NCBI RefSeq assembly: GCF_023712425.1
Contig: NZ_JAMAYG010000001.1
Span: 1-64,000 of the forward strand
Direction of reading: 5' to 3'
DNA from: Rothia sp. P100
Lineage (GTDB): Bacteria; Actinomycetota; Actinomycetes; Actinomycetales; Micrococcaceae
Length of the DNA: 64,000 nucleotides
Shown: positions 18,645 through 26,810 of the stretch, one piece after another
How the letters are laid out: the number at the start of each line of letters is the position of its first letter
How positions within the stretch are numbered: the stretch's first letter is position 1
The notes under the pieces: generated by a model
The model's database searches: none
Told to the model about the DNA's origin: nothing
The model's input: only the letters and a program-made list of their open reading frames with translations
Program-made: the position numbers and the translations under genes

Positions 18645-18680
18645 GGGGCTAACCGCTATGTGCGGTTAGCCCCTTTTTTT
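18645..18680 (+). terminator. Strong intrinsic terminator after the GNAT gene
   Basis: GGGGCTAACCGC (18645-18656) and GCGGTTAGCCCC (18662-18673) form a perfect 12-bp stem with a 5-base loop, followed by seven T residues. It ends the preceding plus-strand gene. Confidence 0.92.
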
Positions 18681-18697
18681 CTCTGTCTGCTGCGTGC

Positions 18698-19690
18698 CTA
18701 GAGCCCTGTTAGCAGGTCTTCGGCGGGTTCCATCAGGTAGGGGGCGTTGTTACTAACGTTCCCGACGTCCTTGCTGACCGGGTGCATCGTCCAGCCAGCG
18801 GTCTGGGCAAATGCCTGCTCCCGAAGGTGAATTAGTGCTGCTTCTGCACTCTGCCGTTGATGCAATTTAGATATGGTGTCGGCTGGTTTACGGGTGCCAG
18901 CGGCTCTCCCTGACCGCAGCCAGAAGGTCAAACTATCGCTTTCACTTACATCCCGGTCATCGGCTACGCTCAGTGGAATCGGCAGACGGTTATGGAGCTG
19001 CCCCAGTTGCTCTTCGATCTGGTTGGCATAGGGCGCTTCGCCACCCAAATCAGCCAGAATGCCGCTATCAAATTCACCGTTTCCCGGTGAATCCATGGTG
19101 ATGATTGAGCAACTCAGCAACCATTGGCCGCCCTGCCCTTCAAAGCCGGAACCAGGGCCAGCAAACTCTTCTGGGATTTTCCACCACTCGTACAGCCCAG
19201 CGAAGTAGATGGGGCGACCGTCTGCGCGGTGTACAAAATAGGGGGTCTTAGCTGTCTTACCGGCAGCAGTTGTCTCGGTTTTCCACTCGTAGTAGCCACT
19301 GACCGGTACAGCGCAGTGCCCCGCCACCGCCGCTTCACGGAAGGTGGGCTTGGTAAAGATCGTCTCACTGCGCGCGTTGAAGGCACGTGATGCAAAGGAA
19401 GGGTCTTTAGCCCAGCCCGGCAACAGGCCCCAACGGGCTGCGTGCATCTCACGTACAAACCTGCCCTGGGCTGGTGCGGACGCCGCGGCGTCCGGGCTAA
19501 CGTGGGGAACAAAAGATGCGGTGCTCCCTGGCACGGCTTTCAGGGTTTCGTCTCCAAACAGCCTATCCACCAGAATGGGCACCATATGGGTGGGTGCCAC
19601 GTTGTAATTGGCTATTGGTTCTGTGAGCTGGGCTCCTGCTAGGTATTGGGTATGCTCTAAAGCTAGTTCAAGAGCGTAACGGCCGCACAT
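18698..19690 (-). CDS. SOS-response-associated peptidase (SRAP, HMCES/YedK)
   Basis: SRAP proteins form a stable thiazolidine link to abasic sites in single-stranded DNA to shield them. The 330-aa sequence starts MCGRYALE with the catalytic Cys2, then NYNVAPTH near residue 29, ARAFNARSETI near 105, VPVSGYYEW with the conserved Glu near 128 and LHNRLPIPL near 231. It is longer than most family members because of insertions around residues 70 and 175 and a C-terminal tail. Its start overlaps the stop of the lipoate-ligase-like gene by one base. Confidence 0.93.
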   Translation of the reverse strand: MCGRYALELALEHTQYLAGAQLTEPIANYNVAPTHMVPILVDRLFGDETLKAVPGSTASFVPHVSPDAAASAPAQGRFVREMHAARWGLLPGWAKDPSFASRAFNARSETIFTKPTFREAAVAGHCAVPVSGYYEWKTETTAAGKTAKTPYFVHRADGRPIYFAGLYEWWKIPEEFAGPGSGFEGQGGQWLLSCSIITMDSPGNGEFDSGILADLGGEAPYANQIEEQLGQLHNRLPIPLSVADDRDVSESDSLTFWLRSGRAAGTRKPADTISKLHQRQSAEAALIHLREQAFAQTAGWTMHPVSKDVGNVSNNAPYLMEPAEDLLTGL

Positions 19691-20376
19691 TAGAAGCCCT
19701 CACTTTCATAGGCCTCGATGACAGCGTCTTCAATGTCGTCAACGGTCATGAGTGGTTCAATATCGGTCAGAGCACCTACCGTTGCCGGCTCTAAGGGCAG
19801 GCCAAGTGCACGATAGACATCTTCGGTCACTGCCCGTAGCGGCTCAGGGTTCTCCACGACGATGCCACTGGAAAACCACCAGGCACCCGAAACCACGCGC
19901 TGGGCGGTACCAATAATTTTTACCCGGTAACCGCCGGGAATCTGACCCCAGACCGAGTATTCGCCGGGGCAGTATTCGCCGGGTAGCTCCCCCACGCCCG
20001 CTTGAATGCCGAGACTTTCCAGGGCCTTTGCAAACATGTTTCCAAAAATACCGTAACGCTCGTGGTTACCGCTGACGGCATCCGGGGCGTACTGAAAATG
20101 ATCCACCACCAGGCACCCGCGATGGTAGGCAGCAGCATACCCGCCAACGGTGCGTACCAGAGGTTCGAAACCTTGGTCGAGACAGGCTTGGCGCGCGGAC
20201 GGGAATTGCGGGTTAAGCTCGTCTCGGCGCCCAAAAGCAACCGTGGGTGCCGGGCGGTAGAGCCGCAGGGTTGAGGGCTGCTCTCCCCTGCCGACAGCGC
20301 GCACCGTCTGCATGGCGCTATCGATCATTTCGTTCATGGTGGCGGTATGATCACTGCCGAATCGTTGAAGCTGCAC
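19690..20376 (-). CDS. Lipoate-protein ligase A-like protein
   Basis: Biotin/lipoate ligase-fold protein. The start is taken at a GTG 7 bases after the upstream GNAT stop, preceded by AGGAG, giving 228 aa; a longer frame would overlap that gene. RTVGGYAAAYHRGCLVVDH near residue 75 is the lipoate-binding block, where the usual RRxSGGG is changed to RTVGGY. VKIIGTAQR near 133 carries the family catalytic Lys. It may be a ligase or an octanoyl transferase-like protein; the altered loop lowers confidence in exact activity. Confidence 0.78.
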   Translation of the reverse strand: MQLQRFGSDHTATMNEMIDSAMQTVRAVGRGEQPSTLRLYRPAPTVAFGRRDELNPQFPSARQACLDQGFEPLVRTVGGYAAAYHRGCLVVDHFQYAPDAVSGNHERYGIFGNMFAKALESLGIQAGVGELPGEYCPGEYSVWGQIPGGYRVKIIGTAQRVVSGAWWFSSGIVVENPEPLRAVTEDVYRALGLPLEPATVGALTDIEPLMTVDDIEDAVIEAYESEGF

Positions 20377-20383
20377 GGTACTC

Positions 20384-21226
20384 CTAGTCCACAGAAATTT
20401 CGTTGAGGCTGGTGGAAACAAACTCCCACCAGGTGGGTTGCAGACAGGCGTTGAGCGCTACTCTTTGTGAAATGATGTGCGAGGGGCTGGTGCCGTAGAA
20501 GGGTAGAAAGCCTTCGGCGATAATGGCCTCTGCCAGCGTCCTGACCATGGTGCCGGCTAACCCTGCGCCACGGTGCTGAGGTAGCACATCGATGCCGATC
20601 TGCTGCATGAGGTTGGAGTCCTCGCTAGCCCCGGCAAGGGCTACAGTCTCACCGTGGGCAAGTGCGGCTAGCACCTGCACATCTGGGCGTAGTTCTTTGA
20701 AGCCCAGGGCATTGCTGAAACGCTCATCGTCGCGGAAAGCTTCAAGCTCCTGCGGTTCTAACCAGCGCAGTTCGTACCCCTCTATCTGCGGTAACCTAAC
20801 GTCCTGCGCGGACGCCGCCGGTTGGTGCTTCCAGAAACTGCGACCGGGGGTGTAAAAGAGTGAGGTGCTCGAGACCTGCAGGGCGAAGGGGGTGAGATAG
20901 TCGTTGAGTTTGCGCAGCTCGGAGTAGTCGCCCACCCAGTTGCCGTTGTCCCCTGCCAGCAGTGCTTGGGCGGCGTCCAGGACACGCGGGTGGGCTGCGG
21001 AGACGGCGGTAAGCCCACGAAAGTTGATGAGGCGAAGCTCCCAGTGGTCACGGTAGCGGCGGCGGTCAGCGCCCCTCTCTTCGAGGGGTAGACGCTGACT
21101 GGTGAGCAGCGTGGAGCCGTGCTGGAAGGCGAGGTCAAATGACGCTGGTGGCAGGCACATATCCACCGACAGCTGCCGGTTGAGCAGAGTAAGGGCGTCC
21201 TCATAACTGACGATTGGTGTGGGCAT
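20384..21226 (-). CDS. GNAT-family N-acetyltransferase
   Basis: A 280-aa protein with a C-terminal GNAT domain. The acetyl-CoA motif is QIGIDVLPQHRGAGLAGTMV near residue 205, followed by the GTSPSHIISQRVALNACLQP motif B region near 245. The N-terminal 150 residues resemble the paired half of two-domain GNATs but lack a clear cofactor motif. It heads a three-gene minus-strand group with the lipoate-ligase-like and SRAP genes. Acceptor substrate is unknown. Confidence 0.78.
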   Translation of the reverse strand: MPTPIVSYEDALTLLNRQLSVDMCLPPASFDLAFQHGSTLLTSQRLPLEERGADRRRYRDHWELRLINFRGLTAVSAAHPRVLDAAQALLAGDNGNWVGDYSELRKLNDYLTPFALQVSSTSLFYTPGRSFWKHQPAASAQDVRLPQIEGYELRWLEPQELEAFRDDERFSNALGFKELRPDVQVLAALAHGETVALAGASEDSNLMQQIGIDVLPQHRGAGLAGTMVRTLAEAIIAEGFLPFYGTSPSHIISQRVALNACLQPTWWEFVSTSLNEISVD

Positions 21227-21316
21227 AGCTCACTTTCTGGGGTGCAGGTATACCTATCTAGGGTACTCCGCCTGCTTGCGGGAGGGCAGACTATGTGCCG
21301 CGGTTAAACTGAGAGC

Positions 21317-21787
21317 ATGAAGATTGTGGTTCTTGGTTTGAGCGGTGCGGGTAAATCGACGTGGGCACGTACCCTGGCTGATAGGCACCAGGTGCCTGTT
21401 CTGCACCTGGATAGGGTGCACTGGTTGCCGGGGTGGAGTGAGCGAATTCTTGAGGATGAACGTACTCTTGTGCGGGACTTCATGGACTCGCATGACGGCT
21501 GGGTGGTTGAGGGTGGTTACTCCAACGTGGAGTTTGAGCGGCGACTGGAGGAGGCAGACCAGATTTTTATTTTGTTGGCTCCGCGTTTGGTGCGGTTGTG
21601 GCGGGTTGGATGCCGGTGGTTGCGTTTTCGCGGCGCTGCCCGCCCCGATATGACCGAAGGTTGTCCCGAGAAAATCGATTTGGAATTCGTGAAGTGGATT
21701 CTCTGGAAAGGAACCAGCCCAAAGAAGCTAGCTGCCCTGCGGGACGTGCAGAAGCGTTACCCGCATAAGACCAAGATTTATAAGTAG
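21317..21787 (+). CDS. Small P-loop nucleotide kinase-like ATPase
   Basis: A 156-aa protein with Walker A GLSGAGKSTWAR at residue 8, HLDRVHWLPGW near 30, VVEGGYSN near 68 and an Arg-rich lid region. This layout matches adenylate-kinase-like or FlaR/topology-modulation type proteins whose substrates are unknown. It is convergent with nrdF and would have been its direct neighbour before the island at 21.8-25.06 kb inserted. Confidence 0.75.
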   Translation: MKIVVLGLSGAGKSTWARTLADRHQVPVLHLDRVHWLPGWSERILEDERTLVRDFMDSHDGWVVEGGYSNVEFERRLEEADQIFILLAPRLVRLWRVGCRWLRFRGAARPDMTEGCPEKIDLEFVKWILWKGTSPKKLAALRDVQKRYPHKTKIYK

Positions 21788-21799
21788 TGGAGGCATAAA

Positions 21800-21913
21800 G
21801 CACCACAACAATAAACCCCCGCAGTTTCCCTCTCAACAGCTACGCTATGTTGCTGTTCTAAGAATGAAACTACGGGGGTCCAAGTCAGGAATGGTTTAGA
21901 AGTCCCAGTCCTC
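21800..21913. repeat. Left direct repeat (att-like copy of nrdF 3' end)
   Basis: 114 bases matching 24942-25056 with a single T deletion (GGTTTAGA here versus GGTTTTAGA on the right). It includes the 13-bp inverted repeat of the nrdF terminator (21815-21827 and 21867-21879) and the codons for the nrdF ending EDWDF plus stop. Identity stops abruptly inside the nrdF coding sequence after CCTC. No long frame enters it from the island side, so it is a detached tail. Confidence 0.95.
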
Positions 21914-21989
21914 TTTACCACCACTTTTAGTGTCTGTTTGACTCGTTAAAATAGGCGAATGGCATCAGCTCTGACCGCTATCTATCCGG

Positions 21990-22139
21990 TCAGTAATCTG
22001 CTACCTTGCTTGCACCTTCTTGGCACATCTCATCGAGTAGGAATTGGTATCGATCAAACTCTGGAAGGCATTCCGCCTCGTCCCTTAACAAGCGATCACG
22101 TACCTCCAAGAACAGCAAGCAGGTATCACTCAAGCGCAA
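21990..22139 (-). CDS. Possible 49-aa small protein
   Basis: A short minus-strand frame from a TTG at 22139 to TGA at 21990. The peptide reads like a genuine small acidic protein (LFLEVRDRLLRDEAEC, then CQEGASKVADY at the end) and lies just downstream of the 275-aa gene on the same strand. No convincing ribosome site was seen. It may be a small gene, or the remnant of a longer C-terminus of the upstream gene lost by frameshift. It is not recognised as any family. Otherwise nothing is seen between 21914 and 22181. Confidence 0.3.
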   Translation of the reverse strand: MRLSDTCLLFLEVRDRLLRDEAECLPEFDRYQFLLDEMCQEGASKVADY

Positions 22140-22181
22140 ATCAACGAGATTTACCGCGTCTTATACCCGTTCAAGTTGCAC

Positions 22182-23009
22182 TCAGCTATCAGCGAGGGCA
22201 AAGCCTCCGTCAAGTACCATCTGACACACCGTCAGAGCAAGGTTGAATTGGGTACGCGCCTGGTCAAGAGATACTTGGCCAGGGGTTTGCCCGTGATGCC
22301 CCGGTTCGTACGGCATCATTTGCAAGAGCTGAACAAACTTGAGGACAGACTGTTCGGGGTCATTGGCGGGGATCGCTGATACCCACTTATGAGGGGCTGA
22401 TTTTATGTCCCTAATCATTGAGGAAATCGTAGCCCTTGTGTTGCTAGGACTGACAACCGGATGTAGCAGAAACTCAACAGCCTTTCGAGAAGCCACCCAG
22501 GATTCCGCCGGGGTGCCGTTATGCCCATAAGCATTAGTGAAAGCCTGCTGTAGGTACTCAGAGCAGGATTCACTAACACTCCGAGCCAGGTTCAGATAAT
22601 GTTCCTGCGTCTCAGGTAGAACGCGGCGGGCAAGCCGCCTCGAATTAAAGTCAAAACGCCAATTGACGTTGTAGTGCAAGCAGAGTGAATTTAGCCTTGA
22701 AACAACGAATGAATCGTGTATTTTTGCTGCCAAAAACTCAAGCGTATTCAGCAACTGAATCTCACCGGTAGACGAGTACCTCAGTACCCTCTCACTATTG
22801 GTCCTCACTCCGTTGCTGTTCTTGTACGTGGGTATACCGCAAGCACCAATCAACGGCTCTAGATCATCAGATCGAAAGTGATAAATCACATCTACGAGCC
22901 ATTCCCTTGCAGCATGTGAGGTTGCTTCATCCTCTAAAAATCCATTTTTCAAAGCGACTGGCTCCTGAACCCCAAGCCTTACACCTAATGGAATCCACTG
23001 TTCTGACAT
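22182..23009 (-). CDS. Unrecognised 275-aa island protein
   Basis: Not recognised. The ATG has an excellent AGGAGAG ribosome site, so it is very likely translated. The protein is soluble-looking and mainly helical: an N-terminal region rich in charged residues (EATSHAAREWLVDVIYHFRSDD near residue 30), a central NVNWRFDFNSRRLARRVL near 115, and a C-terminal EPGHHGQTPG followed by helices near 235-270. The histidine pair followed by a helix loosely recalls HEPN-type or abortive-infection proteins, but no defining motif is complete. Its start overlaps the end of one frame of the membrane-protein locus. Confidence 0.65.
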   Translation of the reverse strand: MSEQWIPLGVRLGVQEPVALKNGFLEDEATSHAAREWLVDVIYHFRSDDLEPLIGACGIPTYKNSNGVRTNSERVLRYSSTGEIQLLNTLEFLAAKIHDSFVVSRLNSLCLHYNVNWRFDFNSRRLARRVLPETQEHYLNLARSVSESCSEYLQQAFTNAYGHNGTPAESWVASRKAVEFLLHPVVSPSNTRATISSMIRDIKSAPHKWVSAIPANDPEQSVLKFVQLLQMMPYEPGHHGQTPGQVSLDQARTQFNLALTVCQMVLDGGFALADS

Positions 23010-23224
23010 TTGCTCTCCTGAAAGACAAACAGACGATTAAGTATCTCGTTACAACACCCGTCGAGGAAGACTCCCCCTGCGGCGTCCACGCCACCGAAAA
23101 GAGGATTCTTGAACGCCCATAAACCAATTTTTACAGCTACCCAACTGGAAACCGCTGAAGAAGTGATTGGATCTATCGCAAACAAAATTGAGAGAGCTCC
23201 GAAACCAGGTTGGAACGAGCCCAT
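22985..23224 (-). CDS. Alternative frame, possible C-terminal part of the small membrane protein
   Basis: A 79-aa frame shifted relative to the 134-aa frame it overlaps. From MGSFQPGFGALSILFAI it is hydrophobic and protein-like, whereas the same DNA in the other frame turns Arg-rich (RWRGRRRG). It ends 25 bases inside the start of the 275-aa gene, which would give translational coupling. One reading is a single two-part membrane protein (22985-23453) broken by a frameshift near 23220. The alternative is two overlapping genes. Confidence 0.35.
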   Translation of the reverse strand: MGSFQPGFGALSILFAIDPITSSAVSSWVAVKIGLWAFKNPLFGGVDAAGGVFLDGCCNEILNRLFVFQESKCQNSGFH

Positions 23225-23453
23225 GGTCGTAATACCAATAACAAAGCCAAGCTACTGGCAGGTACAGAAAACCGCCTTGGAAAAATGCAAGGACACCGAT
23301 AATGCCTAAAACCCATGTAGCGATAAGCCACCCTGCCGAGGGAACTTTGTTAGCTTTCAGAGCTACGGTTTCAGCATGAGCTAGGTATGAACTCACGTTG
23401 GTAGGTTGGCTCCTTGAAGGGTCTGGTTCAAAAAGTTCTGGTTCGTATTTCAT
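23049..23453 (-). CDS. Small membrane protein of unknown function
   Basis: A 134-aa frame. The N-terminal 40 residues are polar; two membrane segments follow, AGWLIATWVLGIIGVLAFF near residue 40 and GGFLYLPVAWLCYWYY near 60. After about residue 78 the sequence becomes Arg-rich and unlike a natural protein ending, while another frame stays hydrophobic, so the true product may switch frame. Not recognised as a family. Sitting beside a nuclease-domain gene inside an island, it could be a phage-exclusion or membrane effector, but that is speculation. Confidence 0.5.
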   Translation of the reverse strand: MKYEPELFEPDPSRSQPTNVSSYLAHAETVALKANKVPSAGWLIATWVLGIIGVLAFFQGGFLYLPVAWLCYWYYDHGLVPTWFRSSLNFVCDRSNHFFSGFQLGSCKNWFMGVQESSFRWRGRRRGSLPRRVL

Positions 23454-23564
23454 AAAACCTCATCCATATTGAACAGTCCACTAGATTGGGGACAGTAAAT
23501 TAATCATAAGACTAATATAAGTATCTCTCTGGATTCATTGAAAGACCGGCCTCATGCGTACAGA

Positions 23565-23584
23565 AAGGTAAGATTTATTACCTT
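23565..23584. promoter_or_regulatory. Inverted repeat in the divergent island promoter region
   Basis: AAGGTAA (23565-23571) and TTACCTT (23578-23584) form a perfect 7-bp inverted repeat spaced by six bases. It is itself flanked by two direct copies of ACCGGCCTCA (23545-23554 and 23591-23600). It lies between the divergent membrane-protein and HsdR-N genes, where an operator would be expected. Confidence 0.3.
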
Positions 23585-23701
23585 CTCATCACCGGCCTCA
23601 AAAAACACTCCATAATCTGCGAGAAGTTCCACCCGTGAGGTTTGCGTCACTGTATCTTTTAAAGTAGACACCAATACAGCCCACAAGGATAAGGACACAC
23701 A

Positions 23702-24799
23702 ATGGAATTTGAGGCCGGAATCAACGCTCTTGCAAAAAAGATGCGAAGCCAGCAGGACATCATTCAAACCGAAGAAGCTACCAAAAATGCTTTCATTATG
23801 CCATTTATCTCCCAGGTACTTGGCTATGATGTCTTCAACCCACTTGAGGTCATGCCCGAATTTACCGCTGACCATGGCACCAAAAAAGGTGAGAAAGTGG
23901 ATTACGCCATCATGCAAGATGGTGAAGTGCGCATCCTCATCGAATGTAAGAAAATTGGCAGCGACCTCAATGTAAAGCATGCCTCGCAGCTCTTCCGATA
24001 CTTCTCTGTTACCAATTCCCGCATCGCCATCCTCACCAATGGTCAAGTATTCCATTTCTTCACGGACCTGGACTCCCCCAACATCATGGATAAGCGTCCA
24101 TTCCTCGTCCTCGACCTACTGGATATTGATGAAACGATCCTGCCTGAGCTCAAGAAAATAACCAAGGACACCTTCGACCTCGACTCAATCATCTCTTCGG
24201 CTGAAGAACTCAAATATGTGGGGGCTTTGAAGCGCGAAGTAGCCTCTATCTTTAAAGAGCTTCCTGCAGATTTCGTCAAAATGCTTATGACTTCGGTATC
24301 AGATAAGCGCGCAACAGCGGATAACATTGCCCTCTTCCGTGACCTGGTTGACAAAGCACTAAAGCAATTTCTCAAGGAACAGGTCAATGACCGTCTAAAG
24401 ACAGCCCTGGGCGACTCAGATCTCTCTATCCCTGAAGCAATAACCATTGAATCGGCCCCAGCTGCAGTTGACACTGAAGATAATAATCAACAGGACGACA
24501 ACGGTGTCGTGACAACCGAGGAGGAACTCGCCGGTTATCAGATTGTGAAAGCTATCGCATGCTCCGAGGTTAAGCCGCAGCGCATTGCTCATCGAGATGC
24601 AAAGTCATATTTTGCCATTCTCCTTGATGACAACAACCGTAAACCCATTGCACGCTTACACTTCAATGCAAAGTCTCAGTGGTACGTCGGGACCTTCGAT
24701 GCTGATAAAAAGGAAACTAGGCATCCCATTAATGACTTAGAGGACATCTACGCTTTCGCAGATATAATCCGAGCTACAGTTCGTTCCTTAGAGGCCTAA
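23702..24799 (+). CDS. Stand-alone HsdR N-terminal-type nuclease-domain protein
   Basis: A 365-aa protein whose first 170 residues match the type I restriction HsdR N-terminal PD-(D/E)xK fold: QTEEATKNAFIMPFISQVLGYD near residue 22, then KVDYAIMQDGEVRILIECKK near 64 with the D...ExK catalytic set. The helicase motor of real HsdR is missing. A linker rich in Asp, Asn and Gln (near 255-280) precedes a C-terminal domain ending YAFADIIRATVRSLEA. An AAGGA ribosome site precedes the ATG. Such proteins occur in prophages and defence islands; the function is not established. No HsdM or HsdS is nearby. Confidence 0.8.
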   Translation: MEFEAGINALAKKMRSQQDIIQTEEATKNAFIMPFISQVLGYDVFNPLEVMPEFTADHGTKKGEKVDYAIMQDGEVRILIECKKIGSDLNVKHASQLFRYFSVTNSRIAILTNGQVFHFFTDLDSPNIMDKRPFLVLDLLDIDETILPELKKITKDTFDLDSIISSAEELKYVGALKREVASIFKELPADFVKMLMTSVSDKRATADNIALFRDLVDKALKQFLKEQVNDRLKTALGDSDLSIPEAITIESAPAAVDTEDNNQQDDNGVVTTEEELAGYQIVKAIACSEVKPQRIAHRDAKSYFAILLDDNNRKPIARLHFNAKSQWYVGTFDADKKETRHPINDLEDIYAFADIIRATVRSLEA

Positions 24800-24807
24800 C
24801 CAACAAC

Positions 24808-24846
24808 AATCTCGCCCCAAGCACAAGATGCAGGGGCGGGATTTTA
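24808..24846 (+). terminator. Intrinsic terminator after the HsdR-N gene
   Basis: AATCTCGCCCC (24808-24818) pairs with GGGGCGGGATT (24833-24843), an 11-bp stem with one G-T pair, followed by TT. It lies ten bases after the stop codon. Confidence 0.75.
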
Positions 24847-24941
24847 GATTGAAGTGCTACGACCAATCCCTATCTGCCACTATGAGCATGACAAAGCCGT
24901 CCTAGACAGTTAAGTCCGTATCCAAGCGGTGGCGGCACCAG

Positions 24942-26043
<1,102 letters not shown>

Positions 26044-26171
26044 TTATGCGTCTGCAAGACGCTCTGCCTTCTATTGTTCCATTGTTACGCCCAAAATGGC
26101 GCGATATTGTTTCATAGCGAACGTCTCAGTCTCACACTCACACCGAAGCTGGCCCCTGTTTAAGCCGCGTA

Positions 26172-26687
26172 CTAATCCCCCGCGTCCTCCTCAACCTCAC
26201 CCGGAACTTCACCTTCATGCTCGTCTGGACCCAAGCGTGACGCGCGGTCCACCATGGTACGCAGTACCGGCAATGCTTTGACCAGCATCTGAGTTTCTTC
26301 TTCACTCAGTGCCTCTGCAACTCTGCCCACCAGCCACTCTTCGCGCTCAGCCTGAATGGACGTAATCATTCGGGTTCCCTGCTCGGTGAGATAGAGCTCT
26401 TTACGGCGTTTATCTAGCAGGTTCTTACCCGATGATAGGTAACCTCGTGCCAACAGTGACTTGACAATGACATTCATAGACTGCGGTGTGATCTGCTGAA
26501 AACGAGCCAGCTCCGCCCCCGTCTGCCGAGGTTGCACCAGTAGCTGAGCCAGCACCGTTTCCTCAGAAAAAGTGAAGGGCGAAGAACTAGCTGACTCATT
26601 CCTCAGACGTCGATGCATTCTGAACACCGAATGGTGGAGGTTGCGCGCGTGCTCTGCTAAAAAATTTTCCAAAAGGCGCCACCCCAA
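26172..26687 (-). CDS. MarR-family transcriptional regulator
   Basis: A 171-aa winged-helix regulator. The DNA-binding domain spans about residues 40-105: FTFSEETVLAQLLVQ, TGAELARFQQITPQSMNVIVKSLLARGYLSS with the recognition helix, and the DKRRKELYLTEQG wing. The C-terminus is an acidic tail (GEVPGEVEEDAGD). The start is unclear: the frame opens with a TTG, and a second TTG five codons in follows a GGGGTGG stretch. It sits between nrdE and nrdF on the same strand but after the nrdE terminator. Its targets are unknown; its own promoter or nrdF are candidates. Confidence 0.82.
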   Translation of the reverse strand: MGWRLLENFLAEHARNLHHSVFRMHRRLRNESASSSPFTFSEETVLAQLLVQPRQTGAELARFQQITPQSMNVIVKSLLARGYLSSGKNLLDKRRKELYLTEQGTRMITSIQAEREEWLVGRVAEALSEEETQMLVKALPVLRTMVDRASRLGPDEHEGEVPGEVEEDAGD

Positions 26688-26758
26688 AATAATCAGTTTA
26701 ACTTATTAGTTATATTGACTATAAACCTCATTCAAGCACTCTGCAAGGCAAATAAAAA

Positions 26759-26794
26759 CAAACCGCCGCTCCCACACAGGGGAACGGCGGTTTG
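26759..26794 (-). terminator. Intrinsic terminator after nrdE
   Basis: On the minus strand a long GC-rich stem (CAAACCGCCGTTCCC with GGGAGCGGCGGTTTG, one G-T pair) is followed by TTTTTATTT. It separates nrdE from the downstream MarR gene and so splits the nrd locus. Confidence 0.88.
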
Positions 26795-26810
26795 CTAACA
26801 GCTCAGAGCT

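Noticed and set aside
22176-22379. Plus-strand frame across the end of the 275-aa island gene
   Set aside because: It reads fairly naturally but is antisense to the well-supported minus-strand gene with a strong ribosome site, and has no good start signal.
23552-24055. 167-aa minus-strand frame antisense to the HsdR-N gene
   Set aside because: Most of it mirrors conserved nuclease-domain codons; the plus-strand protein has clear family motifs.
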